From the NCBI RefSeq assembly GCF_027942865.1, contig NC_134522.1, positions 7,963,849 through 8,027,848 of the forward strand: DNA of 64,000 nt, given 5' to 3'. The notes below the pieces were generated by a model. It saw nothing but the letters and a program-made list of their open reading frames with translations. It did no database searches and was not told where the DNA came from. Shown here one piece after another: positions 34,310-47,856 of the stretch (the stretch's first letter is position 1; each line of letters starts with the position of its first letter). Both the position numbers and the translations under genes were made by a program. Source of the stretch: Odontesthes bonariensis (Eukaryota > Chordata > Actinopteri > Atheriniformes > Atherinopsidae).

Positions 34310-37300
34310 TTGGAATTTAATATATTCTATTTAATCGGATTATAACTAGATTAGAAATGATAGAATTTGATAAAAAAAGTACCTTTGAATTACTTTTGTT
34401 GTGACTTGTTGTGATTTGACACTGTAAACACTACATTAAGCTGTCATATTATTCCCTTATGCTCATCAACCACAATTACAGATAAAATCATACATATATT
34501 AACACTGAAAGCTGCCAGCATCAAACGTTGCTCACCTCTGCACAGTTTGAAAGTTGATCAAGTGGAAGATTTTCATGCTGTTCTCTGATATATGCTGTAC
34601 GGGCACATCCAAGGCAAGGCTGTGCACATGCATCAGTTACGCAGCTGTAAAGGCACATACACATTCTGCGTTAACTAGACTGTAGCAGAAAATTGCTATT
34701 ACTTTCGTTTGAGGCTGCCGCAAAAAAAATAAAAATCCATGATTGAATATGCGGTTTTGTTTTTATAATATAAGATGCTGAGTTACATAGGTTTGTTCCC
34801 AACAAAAGCTTGCGATTGTGAGTCGCTGTTGTATTTCACACATCATTTGCATATAGATAGCACAATCAGAGATCTGCAAAGACATGACAGTTTGAATTTT
34901 TTAGATTACATGAGTGTTGAAGTGGTGATTGGATGAAATCTGATGATTAACAGGAACAGTTTCAATCAGTTGGCTGTGTAATAACGAGGATTGGTGAGAA
35001 TAAATACTGGAGACTGAAAGGGAAGGACAAACAGGTCAGTGTTACTGATCTAAAGCAGGATAGGATGAACAAAGAACCAGTATATAAGGGATATACCGTA
35101 TCTTCAAGTATTGAGACACCCCAACATCCTTAAAGACAGCTGGTGTGTTTCATGTCATGTCAGTTAAGCTATTAGTTCAGAGCGTGTGCATGCATGTCTG
35201 GGCTTTGCTCGCTGCATGAAGGCTGGAGTCCCAGCGCACTGCTGGCATGCACTGCATCTTAATATTACCATTAGCATTCAAGGGCTGTAAACTGCTAGAC
35301 TCACTGAGAATATTGGAGAAACTATGAGGGGCTTGATTAGAGGAATCAGTTTAAACTCAGTCCAACTGTCATGCTTCTCTCAATAGATCATGTTTGTAGT
35401 TGCTCTTACATGTGGAGAGAATTTGCTTTGTCATTGTAGGGAGGCTGCATTATCTTTATTTTTGCTCTGTGGGACTAAGAAGTGGCGTTACCTTGCAGAA
35501 ATGCAGTAATAAAGTGCAATAATTCTTCAGTGCACCAGGTGACAGTGTTAGCAAAGGTATTCTCGTCATATGGCATTGCACGTTTAAGGCAGGTAATTAT
35601 CTCCAGGAGACTATCTTTCACCAATTCTTCTGTTTTACTGCATTAAGAAGTTACCTCTGAGAAAATGTTGCCTCTTAACATTGACTCTTTACATGTAAAT
35701 ACCTTAACTCATTCGTACACCTCATGCTCTGTACACACGATGACAGGAGTGTGCATTCCGCCAGCAGAGCCACATTTCTGAGACCTACAGCTTCATTACA
35801 CCTTTCAGTCAAAACGTGAATTGAGTCTGAAATTGAGGTTGGGCAGAAATGCAGTCGAGGGCAATTCTACAGCTCCTCTGACACAGTGTTGGAGGAGCCT
35901 TTGTGAAAGGTCAGGTAAGCAGCTGCGACACTGTTTCTCTCACCAAATGTCACAATGTCCCAGGGGTGGCTGTGACTGACGGGGGACCTTATCTTGTGGC
36001 ATAACACCACTTCTAGTGGAGGACCACGCAAGGGTCAGTGGTGGCGGACCGAGAGATGGACCTCGAGTTAATAGCACACTATTATTAGATGGATTGGATT
36101 CTGGTTTCTGTTTGGGTGCCTGTAATACTCTGACACACAGTACAAACACAGACTTATAGCACCCTCTAGGTGGGTTATTTCCATGACAGCAATGGACTAA
36201 GAACTCAGAACGTCAAACACTATAACACAAGGCAAGTTTTTCCCCATTTTTTTTTTAGAAAACTCACATTGCACAGCAACTTAATTATAAACCAAAGTGA
36301 CAATACAGCCCACACTGAGCAGTGAATTAGCTAACAAAGTGTTTGAAGGGTGGTTTCAGAGAACAAGACATGTTCACGTTTGTATGCTCGATTAGGTGGA
36401 CACTTTACGGGAAAGCTACAGTGGATTGTTGTGTTGTGTAGCAGGAGCTGTCTGGCTCACTCTGACACTACAAAGAGAGATTTATAGGTTATTCCGTGAT
36501 CTTTGGACTTCGAAGTCTACGAAGTTGGTGCCTTTTCAACCTGGACGATCACCATGGTAACCAGCGGTGCAGTTAGCCTTTTCCAAAGCATATCGATCAC
36601 TTGAATTACAATTTCACAAGAATGCAACATATTTATAATAGTTATATTAGTGTTAAACTAATTAAACAGCTCTGTTTTTCTTTTTTCTATTCTGTCAGTG
36701 TTGATGCTTTTTTAAAATTTGTTATTTAATCTGTGAGGCTTAGACTCGAATGAGAAATCTTTCACTGGAACTACATCTGCTGTCTTTAATCATGCCAGGG
36801 TTTAAAACTGCCACATTTCAGTTAAATCAGAAATAAACTGGTTTAATCATCTGAAATCTGCCAGAAACTGTCTGACCCTTCTTCTATCATTCAAAATAGT
36901 TTGCTTGTCATTAGACATGTCTAATGATTTTTTATTCTAATTAAGTGTTTGCAAATTAGCTCTAAATTTGTACAATTATCTTACATTATTGTACATATAC
37001 ATTGTTTGAACTTCACCTGTTGGAATATCTTTTTTTTGTTGTTTCTGAATTTAGCTGCTGGTACTGTTATTTTATCTTCCATTAACTAACAAATTCATGG
37101 CTGTGATTAAGTCGTTTTTTCATCAAAAACCTACATGAATGCTTTGTCTATAAACCCAAAGGGTATAACAAAGCTTCATGACACCAGACAGACTGTTGAA
37201 CTTTAGGCCTCTGCCCTTCATTTGAATGAATGTTGACATTACTGCTTTGGGCAAGAATAACAGGTTGAGGGTTTAAGGATGACAACATTTTAACTGGTTC

Positions 37301-39980
37301 AATATCTGTGCTACATATTCGGGTTCCATCACTAGAGTGGGGATTTTCACATTAAATTTGCCAGTGGAGGTGCAGGAGGTGTGTCTTTTACCACTTAAAT
37401 GTAGCTGTAATCGGGTATAATCAAGTTCCAGTCTATATCATAATTTGGGGCTTCTTTTTTTTCTTTTTTGCATCAGTACACAGCCTCATCCCTCTCTGCA
37501 GCACACTCAGTGGTTTGCAGTGGATCATGTCTGGATAATGCCTGATGTAGATAAGGGAAATGTAAATGAGGATGCGGGAAATTGTAAAGAATTATTACTC
37601 TGGTGGAAAGGCATCAATAGATCTTTATCCATTTTGTCTTCTTCAGTTAACCTGTCCTCAGATTGAAGCAGTTAGCTGCATGACTCCACTCTACCCTCTG
37701 GGCATTAAATTATACTAAACTGTTGGGAGCTACACAGCATTTTATTGCCATGTGCCCCCTCTGTGTGATATTAATGAGTAGGCTATGGCTGCAATACAGG
37801 ACTCTCAGTTTCTTTTACTCTGTAAATCTGGACAGTAAATACTTCCAACACTACAAAAAAAAATTAAGTTGAAAGCTGTATGAACAGTAATATGACTTAC
37901 AATTTAAAGATAATACAGTTAACAGTTTAGCTAACCATGTACAGCAAGGTTAGCATTCACTTGCTGCTAGCTAACATTTAAAAACTGTTAGCTAACAGTT
38001 GCCTACAACATCTACAAAGCAAGATTAGCATTCATTTTAAGTTGGTGAAGTAAACCTTCTAGCACAACACTGTCACACAAATCCTCTATAACCACAACCT
38101 CTTACATGACACTGTGGTATGCAATGGTGACATATAATGTAGCTCTATTTTGTGCTAGCACCTTTTTTGAGGTGTTTGAATTTGATCCATTCTACTCTAA
38201 CTCTACTTAACATTAATAATGTTAACATCGTAATCTTGTAAGAAGTTTAATTGGGATGGACTGGAGGTTGAATAATATCCTAAATTAGTAAATCAGAAAT
38301 GTTTTTTACAGTAGGCTACTGTTTAGAGCATGTAACAGATAATTGATGAAATATTCAGTTGGCGATTAAAAACAATTCCAGCAATAGCTAATATGAAATA
38401 AACTAATTGAATGATCAACTTCACACATTTTACTGTTTACGTCAACATTTTGCCAGTCTCAGGGTTAGTGATGAGGGCCCACCATGCTTCAAATAAGTCT
38501 TCTGATTTGACTGAAACTTTTAATTAAATAGCTTACTGCATTGTACCATATAGCTTCGTTTTTTTTTCCACACAGCCCCTTAACCACTCTCCATTGAATT
38601 GTTTTTCATCTTCCTTTATTTTTCATCAATCATTTTGGCAACCTTGCCGTTTCCCCTGAGCATGGAACATGTTTGGAATAATGACCATTTTCTGGGAAAC
38701 ACATTTTATCTTCTAAATTTTGTGGATCTTGTCGAGCCCATAGGGAGAGAAAAAAACCTTTAAAAAAACATGAAAATAAATATCTACAGAAAAATACGAG
38801 ACATTTCTTTAATATGTTCTCACATGTTTGCCATCTAAACATTTGCAACCTCGACTCAAATAGAACTGAAATGTTCTTGATCTATTTGAACTAATGAGTA
38901 AAGGTCAGATTTTTAAGCAATTCTAAATGGCATAATAATACACTGATGATCTGCATTTCACTAATGACAACGTTATTACATTTACACCGCTTTCAATGGG
39001 AACCAAGCAGAGTATGTGGATGGACTCAAAGAATGTTAAAAGGGTACCTTTTTTTCCCCTTTTTTTCCATGATTGGAGTTTAAAAGCCTGTTTAACATGC
39101 ACTTCCCATTTGCTGTGATCCACCTATAATCACTCAGGTTAAGAATGTCCCCAGAGATGCTATCTCTGGATACCTTGAGGAAATTAGTACATGCCACTAA
39201 AACCAACAATCTGTGTATTCTTCATCGTGGGCAAAGCTCTCCAAGTAAGTCTTTTTCAACAATTGGTGCCCTCTACCTATTAAAGGAGCAAAGATTAAAA
39301 CCCCGTTCATCCTTGATCCCCAAATCCTCAGCGATCACAAGCCTCTCTCAAATCTCCCACTTCTTCCCTAAATTCTTAGGGGATACTAACTTCATTAATG
39401 ATCTATTTAGCAAAAGAGGGCTATCTGTTTGGACCCAGTGATGTGCATATGCTGTTGGGCTGGTGGCTAACCACTAAACGTGATGCTAAAACTGCTGATC
39501 AGATCAATTAAAGAAACCCAAGCAGGTCCTGGCAGTCTGCTTTATTTGGAAGGCAGATTACTCTGTGATTTTTTTACATCACAATAGAACCAAGACTCAA
39601 TTCTTTTTGTAACAGAATACATGCATATATTAAACTCAGTGCTTATTAGATTTAATCATTTTCAGGTGATATGGTGTGATAAAGGAGTCTGGCCCGTGAT
39701 TAATACCCTTTTCTGAGGTGTGAATAATGAGTTATCATCTTTGCCTCTGGTAAAAAGATCCAATAAAGAGTTTAAATGCAAATGAAAAGCCAAAGATTGT
39801 AAAACCCACTCAGATGTTTCCAACACTCATACATGAAATAGCTGAGCTAATACCACCAGAAAGAGTCGACATGATCATAAAAATGGCATCCACTTCACCA
39901 CAAATGCCAATAAGAAGAAAAGTTGGAGGGGATGGCGGGAGGCGCTAATTGTTTGTGGATTGGTGCGCAAATATTAGGCT
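34310..39980. other. Intergenic, AT-rich; no recognised gene
   Basis: Nearly 6 kb without a recognisable exon. A patch at 37920-38030 has inverted words AACAGTTTAGCTAAC and GTTAGCTAACAGTTG and may be a decayed MITE. The end, near 39990-40040, carries an AGAAAATGGATTGATGAATGG repeat tail. Confidence 0.4.
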
Positions 39981-40572
39981 CTAGGCCCCTGCAATCTGAT
40001 TTGGATTAAGCGAGTATAGAAAATGGATTGATGAATGGATTACTGTGCAAAATGGCTGGTTTGAGACTCACATTTCACAATGTTTCCAACAGTCATTGTC
40101 TGTTTCATCCACTTGTGATTCTTTACTTCTCTACTGCAGGAATTACAGACGTGACTGAGACTGAACAGGGCAGCAAGGTTTACCTCAGATTTGTTGGTTA
40201 TTAAATTGACAGCCACTGATCTGTGACCGGTCTTGGTCTCGAGACCACTTTTACGTGTTCTCGGTCTTGTCACAGTCTCGACCGTCTTTGGTCTTGGTCT
40301 TGTCTTGGTCTCGGATCCCTCGGTCTTGTCTTGGTCTCGGGAGATTTGCAACAAATAATGTCCATGATACAAAACATAACATTCGATAATGCAACATTAA
40401 ATTATTTTGCCTTTCACGTCTTTCAAATGCAACCAATCAATGACATGCATGTATTTTGTTGTGATTAAGAAACTGGCGCTCATCCAATCAAAAGACGCAA
40501 GTGTAGAGCCAGCGCAAAACTTTAGGTTCACGTCGTAGCTCAGTCTCAGTCAGACCTAGTAGCCTAACAATA

Positions 40573-40716
40573 ATGTCAGCGAATTCCGGCATCATCAAAG
40601 TTGCATTTACGGACCATACAGACATTTGCAGTTTTGCAAAGTGTCTCTCACCGAAACAGCCGGGCCGGGACCACATCAACGTTCACCAGACACCTGGAGC
40701 GGAGACACCCGGAGAG
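40573..40716 (+). CDS. Possible 48-codon first coding exon inside the GGTCTY element
   Basis: ATG at 40573 opens 48 codons, MSANSGIIKVAFTDHTDI to the end ETPGE, running directly into a good donor GAG|GTAAGC at 40717. I do not recognise the protein. It could be the first exon of a transposase-related frame carried by the element, a lncRNA exon, or chance. Confidence 0.25.
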
Positions 40717-41524
40717 GTAAGCTAGCTAGTCGGTACTGGCTCCAAACTCTTTATCCGTACCAATATTACATGACCAGATCATGCATGTGCTAGTATTATT
40801 TATCATGACATGCTCTTCTTATACGCGCGGTATAAATTATTTAGGGACGGATATTTTTTTGCAAGCTTCAGTTCTTTGCAGACTTACTGAAACATTTTTG
40901 GCTAAGAGTGTAACTACATGCTAAGTACAGGTAGTTAACTTATCAGTGGCTCTTGGCTACTTAACAGTTTTCACCAACGTTATATATTTTGGCGAATTCA
41001 TTGAGTAGAAATACTGTGTATCAAAACCGTGTCAGTGAGCACTTTAAGGCCTGGTACCATGTGGTTTGTTGTTGATTTTGGCATAATATGGTTGCTGACA
41101 CGCAAGGAAGGATGAGCCATTTGGGTGCCTCGACATTGCTAGGTTAGCACTAGCGGCATTCTCGCCGATGAAGCCAGATATCAGAGCAGCTGTTTTCGAC
41201 TGACATTGTGTCATAAAAGCTGTGAGGTAAAAACGTCCTAAAACCAGAGACACTTATGAAGGAGAAAGTACAATTTGACATGTTGATTGTTTAGCGACAG
41301 CTCGAAACTCCTTGCAACGAGTTTGATTCACACGCCGCAACTCCTCTACCACTGTCTCGTCATGAATCTTGAGTTTGAATTGACCTGAGCATAATTGCAA
41401 CTGACACCCATTCTACAAAATGTACAATCATGTTTGACGTGGTTATGGTGGTTAGGCGTCTTGTCCTGTGTTAACTGTAACCAGTCCAGCGTGTAGGGCA
41501 ACAACAGCATGTTATTATTAGATA

Positions 41525-41526
41525 GG

Positions 41527-41574
<48 letters not shown>
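41525..41574 (+). repeat. (GATA)n microsatellite
   Basis: About twelve GATA units, nearly perfect. Confidence 0.95.
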
Positions 41575-42059
41575 GTAATGTATATGTGTCACACTGGATT
41601 GGATGAGGTTATTTTGTATGTAAAGACCTGCACTCATTGATAGATTTAAAATTACTGCATTTGTAAGATACAGTAGTTTGTTGTGGTTGAATAGAAACAG
41701 ATGACTTACAGATTCTTTTCCCCCTATGTTGTAGGTACTTGGAGTACAAATCTCTGCATTGTTCTGTCTGTAGTTGACATAATACCTTCTTAAATTGAAT
41801 TTAAACTGGGACTGAACCTCTTACCCCAGTATGCTGCTTTTATTCAATTGATGCAAGTTATGGTGTGACACTAGTTCACTAGCTGTTTTTTTTATTTTTT
41901 TTTTTTGGTCTCGGTCTCGGTTTCGTCTCGACTTTGTCTTGGTCTTGACTCAGTCTGTCTTGGCCTTGGTCTCGTCTTGGTCTCGGTCTTGATACCCTCT
42001 GGTCTTGGTAGTGTCTTGGTCTCGGTTTAGGCGGTCTTGACTACAAGTCTAGTTCATTG

Positions 42060-45000
42060 AAATATCACCTCTGTTGGTGCAGCCAGCAGTGAAAAAGTGG
42101 TGACTTGCTGACAAAAGAAGATTTTAAATCTGCCATGAAAAGATTAATCAAGTAGTAAATGAGAACAAATGAGACGTTTCTTTTCATCCATCTAAATTCT
42201 CAACTTTAATATTGCAATACAGGTTAAATTCACTCTGTCAACAGTGTCACATTTTCGATTAAAACTGATTTTGAGACAGCTCCAGCTGAGACTGCAGGTG
42301 GTTCAACATCTCTTGGTTTGCCGCCAAGAAGCTTAGTGTCTTGCAAAGCCATGGCCTACTATGCTGATTGAAATATCAAACAGTTTTACGGCTGACTCGG
42401 CTTTAGCCTGACGCCTCTTGCGGTTCTCTTTCCGGTACATCAGAAGCATCTTTCCCTGACTGTGGACACAGCGCTGCAGAGAGTGTGGTATGAGATGTCA
42501 GATAATCCCACAGTAGCGATGGACTGCATTAGTTACAGATAACATGCTTCATCTCTCAGTTTGGCACTAGGTAGCAATGGCTGAGAGAAAAGGACTGGCA
42601 AGCTCTAGTGGCAGGAGCTGCCAAAATGTCTTCCCATGTGACCTCACTATGTGATACAGACGACTGCTGCCAAACCCACTGACAGTGTCCTCAGGAGGAG
42701 GAGGGGAGGCAGCACAAGAGGCAGAAGCGGTAAGCAGTACAGACTGATCTTTGAAACCGTATTTGAATGTTGTGTTTCATTCAACTTGTCTTGCTTTAAA
42801 AAGCTTGTTCTGTTTTGTATCTTAACAACCCTCAAAACTGGGAACAGTTATTGGTTGATTGGTTTCGTGTTTTTTGAATTTTTGACTCTTTACCCTCAGT
42901 AGAAAATTCAACTAAATAGGCTGTAGCTATGGTAACCAAAAACCTTCTGTGATGAAATATATTTCATAAGCCAATCTTAAGGCAAATCATAAGCCATGAT
43001 TCATTTTAATATGCAGTTATTCAGATCAAGTATTTGATATTCTTAGGTGCAGGCAAAAAAAAAAAATCCTAGGCTGAAAGTGTCATGTCATATAGTACTT
43101 TTGGAAAAGGCATATAACCGAGAAAATGCGTGTAATATTGCACAAGTCAAGAATGAACAAAGAAACAAGGCTTATCAATTCAGCATTTATATCCAAAAAA
43201 GGATAACTTAAATTTAGACATTGTCCAAAAAGCATGAGGAAAATGCTTTATTTAGCCTGCGTTTTGCCCCTAGATGTTAAAAAAAAAAGGGAATTTGTTA
43301 ATTCATTATATGGCTTGCCAATGGCAGGCTCATGCAGCGAACTACAGCAAACTTTCACCAGAAAGTCTGGTAACAATGGTCACTTTATACACAGCAGAGT
43401 AGATGATGGGAAAGCAGCTATTGAAGCAAAACTCATCACCCCCCCCCCCCCTCTGTGCTGCCAAAGCTGTCTCCGCTGTCATCCACAGTACTTACCCACA
43501 GCCCATGGCCAGCAGCTGACTAATGAACAGCAAGTAGGACAGGAGAACAAAAATTCTTTTTAGCAGATTGACAACTCTGCAGCAGCACCATAAAAGTCCA
43601 GGAGTCCAGGTATCGTGTGTTAAGATAAAGGCTAAATATATGAGAGAAGCAATTCTGCAAGAGATACCCACAGTACTGACCTGCATCCGTAATGGTAATT
43701 TCCATCCATCAGAGTCCTAAACCAGCTCTCGGTGTCAGTACAAGAAGAAGAAGAGAGCTCTCAATATAGCCAGAAAATAACCAATTAAAAAGTGGTTAAC
43801 GATTAATAATAAGTAATCACAGACAATGGCTGGTATCCACAAAAGGGATGAAAAATCACAAGATTATAGAAAATAAAAACAATTCAAACAAAGACTGCAT
43901 TGTTAATGATGGGATAAGGTCTTTATCTCTTAAACTAGTGCTATTTACAGTATTTCCATAGAAATGAAGGTTATAAGAAGCGAAGACTCATGAAATCTGT
44001 AGGCAGTTCAAGTCTCAGGGTCCTGACAGCATTAGCGCTCTTTCCAAAAGCCAGGCTTTGAAACAAATACAGACAATATCAGCAATGCATCAGCTAGTAT
44101 ATCAGCTAAACTGGACACTACGGCCAGACGAAGGCTTTGCCTTTCTTCACTTTTAAGTGAGTTGACAAACCCTTTGTCCACTCCTAAAAAATATGTGGTC
44201 CAGGGCAATAAAAGAACCACAAATCAAATTTTCTATCACATCTCTACACAACGTCACAGCTGAGCGAACCACAGAAGAGCTCAGCCACTGGTCTGATTTA
44301 GGGTGACTTCAAAACAAACTATTCCACATCTGTACATCAGCAGCAACAGTGTAAAATTGCCCACATGCGGTGATAACTGGTATGAAACAACATTTTTGAC
44401 TTGTCCAACTGCAACAGAGATCACATGAAAATGGGAATGTTTGATTTCTGTTCCCAGCTTTGTTTGGTTTGATGCCTAAAATTACAAATTGATTAATTTC
44501 AGTTCATTTCAGGGTTGTGGAAGCAACACAGAAAGTGGAGAAGCTCAGGATATCCCTCGGCCAACTCTTTCTGGAGATTTCTCAGCCACACCCAAGAAGT
44601 GCTTTCAGATGCAGTCCTTACAGCTATTGGAGCAGGTCCGTCTTACTGTAGTTTGCTCTTTTATAAGGTTTTTTGTTAGCTGTTCCAGATGAACCTTCAT
44701 ATTAGAACTCTACAGTGATTAGCTGTGATGATGCAAATGCATGGTGGTTGAACACGTGAAAACAGCACTGGCATCCGTCCAAACAAAATACAGAGTGTCA
44801 AAGGTTCTTAACCTTATGAAAGGCTTAAAAATCAGAAAAGAACCTCTTACTATACTAAAGCCCACAGATCTGAAGTTATTGAGTTACAACTGTTGAGTCC
44901 AAAAGTGCTTATATTCCCTCCAGCAAGTGAGGGCTCGACTTTCCTGGATTTTCAAACATCTGATCTCAGAGAATACCTCTAGCTACTGTGCAGAGAAAAA

Positions 45001-45100
45001 AAAGGTGCAATACAGTCTACTATGGCTGGAATTCCAATAATAGTGGGCTCAACACAACAACTGAGCTCCAGTAAGAGCTCGGAGCCTTCTTCACAAGTCA
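42060..45100. other. Intergenic or intronic; two weak exon-like segments
   Basis: No conserved gene recognised. Contains exon-like segments at 42660-42729 and 44513-44635, discussed in the findings, and a run of about 14 C at 43439-43452. Confidence 0.3.
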
Positions 45101-45112
45101 GGGTATACTAAA

Positions 45113-45458
45113 GTGATGAAGGTTTTGTGCCGCACTGAACCAAAGAAGGGAATCCCAGACGGGCTTGGCCAAAATAAAGTGTCTTTTCACTTCCTTCGCC
45201 TTTCATGGACCCAGTTACTCAACAGACCAGTTACCAACAGACTCAAAAACTCTTTTGTTCATCTGGCCATCAGGCTGTACAACAGCTCTAAGTGATGGCA
45301 CTTCTGTATTTCACTGGTCACTTTATATTTTCAAACTGTTTTAAATTGTTTTTTTAAATTCTTAAATTGTTTTTAAAGTGCTTATAATTGTATAAACATT
45401 TTTATTGCTTTAAATGTCTTGTTACTGGATGCTTGAATTTCCTGCGGGATCAATAAAG

Positions 45459-45460
<2 letters not shown>
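45113..45460 (+). mobile_element. LINE 3' end relic
   Basis: The frame around 45113-45294 ends with NRLKNSFVHLAIRLYNSSK then stop, like the C-terminus of a widespread fish LINE open frame. It is followed by a short AT-rich 3'UTR and the tail TTGAATTTCCTGCGGGATCA then AATAAAGTATCTATC, directly continuous with a (TCTA)n tract. Confidence 0.65.

Positions 45461-45536
<76 letters not shown>
45461..45536 (+). repeat. (TCTA)n microsatellite, LINE tail
   Basis: About nineteen TCTA units, primed by the LINE 3' tail immediately upstream. Confidence 0.95.
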
Positions 45537-46071
45537 GTTACCTACCTTAACAAGCTGACTCTTGCTCACCTTCTACTACATGCTGGTGTGATTGCTAACA
45601 TTTCAACAAAAATTTAATTCCTATTTTACATGAGAATAACTTATAACAGGAGGACATCAGGAAGACAAAACAGTTTAATTGTGCTTTGCTTCCACTGTGA
45701 ACTGAGCCTAATAAAGAGGCTAAAGGAATGCCACATTTTGGTTGAATTTAGATGACTTTTTCCTCTTTTCACCTAAAAGAGAAGACGTCCAACTCTAATG
45801 CAAAGAGAAACTAACAAAGTTTGAAGAAGCCTCGAAGAAGTATTATAAACCCTTTCTTCACACACCGATGCCTTCAGCAGCATCAGGAACTGGATCAATG
45901 ATCTGTCAGCTTCTTGAGGACCATTACCGCTGAGCTGAAGAGCATGTCAGTTATCTGAAGGCATGAGCTCTGACTTTCTACGATTGACTGACCATATTTT
46001 TTATGGTGTACCTAAGTGGTTGAGGTCAATGCTTGCCCCAATAAAATTGGTAGCTAATAATTCGTCGGGTG

Positions 46072-46203
46072 GTAGGATACCCTGGTTCCAACTAATCAAT
46101 TGGCTGGTCTGCGTTCCGGTATGGTCAGTTGGGGGGTTGTAGGACACCCTGGTCCAACAATCCAATTGGCTGGCTGCGTTCCGGTATGGTCTGTTGGGGG
46201 GTT
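46072..46203 (+). repeat. Two-copy tandem repeat, period about 66 bp
   Basis: Both copies contain AATTGGCTGG, then TGCGTTCCGGTATGGTC and GTTGGGGGGTT. They differ by a few substitutions and small deletions. Confidence 0.85.
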
Positions 46204-47089
46204 TGTTGCCTTTACAGCAAATGGAAGGCACTCCACCTGAGGATGCTGCTGTTCCCTGTCTTGGCTTCCATGGAGCTCATGGAAAAGTCGGGAACTTCCT
46301 CCGAACAGAGCCATACCACCAAACATAATTGTATGCATTCAGAATAAGTTTCTGAAATTCATCTCTGTTTCTCGTCTCGTTTTGACAAGAGTGGTTCTGA
46401 CAGAACTACCTTTTTGATTCTATAATCTTATCATTTATTCAAACCAACTTAAGCTTTACGTGTTCTTTTTTGTTCCTTCCCAGCTCAACATTTGCAGATT
46501 GTCGGTATTGTCTGTCTTAGAAAAACCTGCTGGCTTTGGCTTACCGTGAGTACATGTACTTTATTCTGCTCCAGTGTGCAGGTAAGTCTCTACTTCAGGG
46601 TTTTTGCAAACATGTCATTTTCGCTGTGCTTATCCCTTAGCTCGCTTGCATTAAACCAATAAATCCACCCCCATTATTGTACATGACCAGATAAAACCCA
46701 CTTTGAAAGCATTTGGCTGTCAGAGTGCAAAAAGAGAGCAGCCCTGTTGGGAGCTATTCAGTAGCCTTTAATATATCTATTCAAGAATATTTTCAGTGAT
46801 AAAACTTGTGGTAAATAACTGTGTATTATGGCAGTTTAATTCAGTTTAGCAAACATACTGAATATGAAGTATTTTCAAAATGTGAGAAAAACTTTAGAAA
46901 AGATCTCAAATTGGCATGTTTGACACTGTTTGACACATTGCAAACAATAGTCTGTGCAAAGCACTGAGATGGAGATGGTGCTTTTCCAACATTTATGCAC
47001 AAATCTTTATGGATAAAGTTGCTCTCAAATCATTACAATCTATTTGTGGAAGTGTATTAGGGAAAACGGAAAATTTCTGTGGACCTTAG

Positions 47090-47500
47090 AAACAAGCTGT
47101 CCTTGCTCATCAGGCTGAGAGAGGCTACAAAACCTTGTCCAAAAGGTATGAACTCCCCCCACACAGTCAGGCAATTGGGTGTCTAGAGCAAGAAGTGTAA
47201 TAGTCTGTTAAATAGGTCACAAAGGAATCTGGGTTAACTTGTAAGGAACTCACAGCCTCTTTCATATTAGCATCAGGAGAAACACAGTGGTATTCACGGC
47301 AGGGGACTGAATCTCAAGTCATTCTACCAAATAATTGTTAAAAAGAAATAAAGTCAATGCTTTGGAATGGCCAAGTCAAAGTCCTGACTTTAATCCAAGA
47401 GAAATTATTTTGAAGGACCTGAAGTGAGCAGTTAATGTGAGTCCCAGAGTTAAAGCTGCTTTAGTTAAAGGATTTCTGATGTGCACGACTGATAAGAGTT
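47090..47500 (+). mobile_element. Tc1/mariner transposon relic, small
   Basis: About 47107-47160 translates to AHQAERGYKTLSKRYELP, resembling the N-terminal helix-turn-helix of Tc1 transposases. 47353-47405 gives VNALEWPSQSPDFNPREI, the DDE-region signature. Only about 200 bases lie between, so most of the catalytic domain is deleted. Confidence 0.7.
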
Positions 47501-47856
47501 ACTGTAAAGGTTTCGTTGCAGCTATCATTTCACAGTGACGTCACAGTTTCTGATGTAACGATCTGAGGAAATTCCACAACAAAACACGGTGAGAGGATGC
47601 CAAATGAAAGCATTTCTGTTGCATTTGTTCAACATCAACTTTCAGGTCTTATATGTGTATTTGTTCAAAAATATGTAATAAGTGTAAAGGCTTCACCTAA
47701 ATTCAAGCACTACTTAAAAGCCCCTACTCGAGTCAGTTAGAAAGTAAAGTCATTGGCACTTTTGTCTCTTTAAATGAAGCTTCTTTCTTTCCAAGGAGTC
47801 GTCCTCTTCAAATGAAATGACTTATCTCTTTTTAAAAGCAATGGCATGATGTAGAG

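Larger units (their letters stand above)
40216..42050. mobile_element. Repeat element with GGTCTT/GGTCTC arrays at both ends
   Basis: Two arrays of GGTCTTG/GGTCTCG words, 40226-40340 and 41908-42035, lie in the same orientation about 1.6 kb apart. The right one ends GGTCTTGACTACAAGTCTAG, which I recognise as a frequent teleost repeat terminus. The interior contains a possible exon (40573-40716) and a (GATA)n tract. I cannot assign the superfamily and the exact ends are approximate. Confidence 0.55.

Noticed and set aside
45414..45617. Frame rich in YLSI repeats
   Set aside because: It is a translation of the (TCTA)n microsatellite.
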